Origin: an uncultured Lachnospiraceae bacterium
Lineage (GTDB): Bacteria; Bacillota; Clostridia; Lachnospirales; Lachnospiraceae
Direction: 5' to 3'
DNA length: 43,671 nucleotides
Assembly (NCBI GenBank): GCA_944381615.1
Contig: CALWLT010000033.1
Coordinates: 1 to 43,671 of the forward strand
The notes beneath the pieces were generated by a model. The model ran no database searches. It worked only from the letters and a program-made list of their open reading frames with translations, and had not been told where the DNA came from. Shown piece by piece: positions 43,576 through 43,671 of the stretch; position 1 is the stretch's first letter; each line of letters starts with the position of its first letter. The position numbers were made by a program, and so were the translations under genes.

Positions 43576-43629
43576 ACACCGCTGTAATGCCCATTTGATA
43601 AGGGTGTTCCGGCGGTGTCCTTTTGTTTT
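43576..43629 (+). terminator. Terminator or attenuator hairpin near the right edge
   Basis: ACACCGC (43576-43582) pairs with GCGGTGT (43612-43618), followed by the T-rich run CCTTTTGTTTT. An inner alternative pairs AACACC (43575-43580) with GGTGTT (43603-43608) using the same left arm, so the two foldings exclude each other. It may end the dnaJ operon, or act as an attenuator or a short RNA from the promoter just upstream. No coding sequence is visible from 43469 to the end. Confidence 0.55.
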
Positions 43630-43671
43630 GATATATAGGCTTTTTATTTTCCTTTGCTCTTTTTTTGGATT

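Overview
The window comes from a GC-rich Gram-positive anaerobe of the Clostridia, most likely a Lachnospiraceae-type gut organism. The evidence is the hrcA-grpE-dnaK-dnaJ order behind a CIRCE element, GGAGG-type ribosome sites, lipobox solute-binding proteins, YesM/YesN-type two-component genes, split transketolase, and a GntR-LacI type AraR. No species can be named from the sequence alone.

Layout. (1) 1-4.75 kb: two tandem paralogues in which, at least in the complete copy, a sigma-70-like factor is fused through one membrane span to an extracytoplasmic domain with a D-x-N-x-D-G-x-D-E motif, followed by a secreted protein with a related motif. (2) 4.9-7.3 kb: a heavy-metal efflux operon (free HMA domain plus P1B ATPase) behind a strong promoter overlapped by an inverted-repeat operator. 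(3) 7.4-15.1 kb, minus strand: a free-standing VOC protein, then a six-gene acid-sugar operon read as DUF1537 kinase, sialidase-like protein, Fe-alcohol dehydrogenase, DHDPS-family lyase, PdxA2-like dehydrogenase and a DASS permease. (4) 15.2-32.8 kb: an L-arabinose island. It holds a sensor kinase, a membrane-anchored sugar-binding co-sensor and an AraC-type response regulator (resembling AraPST), a divergent AraR, a four-gene sugar ABC transporter, then araA, transaldolase, two-part transketolase, ribulokinase and araD. It ends at a bidirectional terminator shared with a convergent tRNA-Glu(CTC). (5) 33-35.9 kb: a decayed surface-polysaccharide fragment with a chimeric glycosyltransferase/pyruvyltransferase, an intact GT2 and a frameshifted F420-hydrogenase-beta-like gene. 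(6) 36.0-38.2 kb: a small membrane protein, a small charged protein, a cytoplasmic-type amidase, and a convergent secreted 3D-domain protein, separated by 47-bp tandem repeats. (7) 38.5-43.5 kb: the class I heat-shock operon, then an AT-richer tail with a promoter and a terminator/attenuator-like hairpin.

How it works together. In the arabinose island, extracytoplasmic sugar is probably sensed by the lipoprotein/kinase pair and intracellular arabinose by AraR. Both would control import and conversion to xylulose 5-phosphate, which enters the non-oxidative pentose phosphate pathway through enzymes encoded in the same operon. The acid-sugar operon would phosphorylate a C4 acid (D-threonate-like) and oxidatively decarboxylate it to dihydroxyacetone phosphate; the roles of its lyase, dehydrogenase and sialidase-like genes are open.

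The most unusual items are the membrane-tethered sigma factor pair, the acid-sugar operon with extra genes, the hairpin hiding a ribosome site at 36.2 kb, stop-codon-spanning tandem repeats behind two genes, and the chimeric glycosyltransferase.
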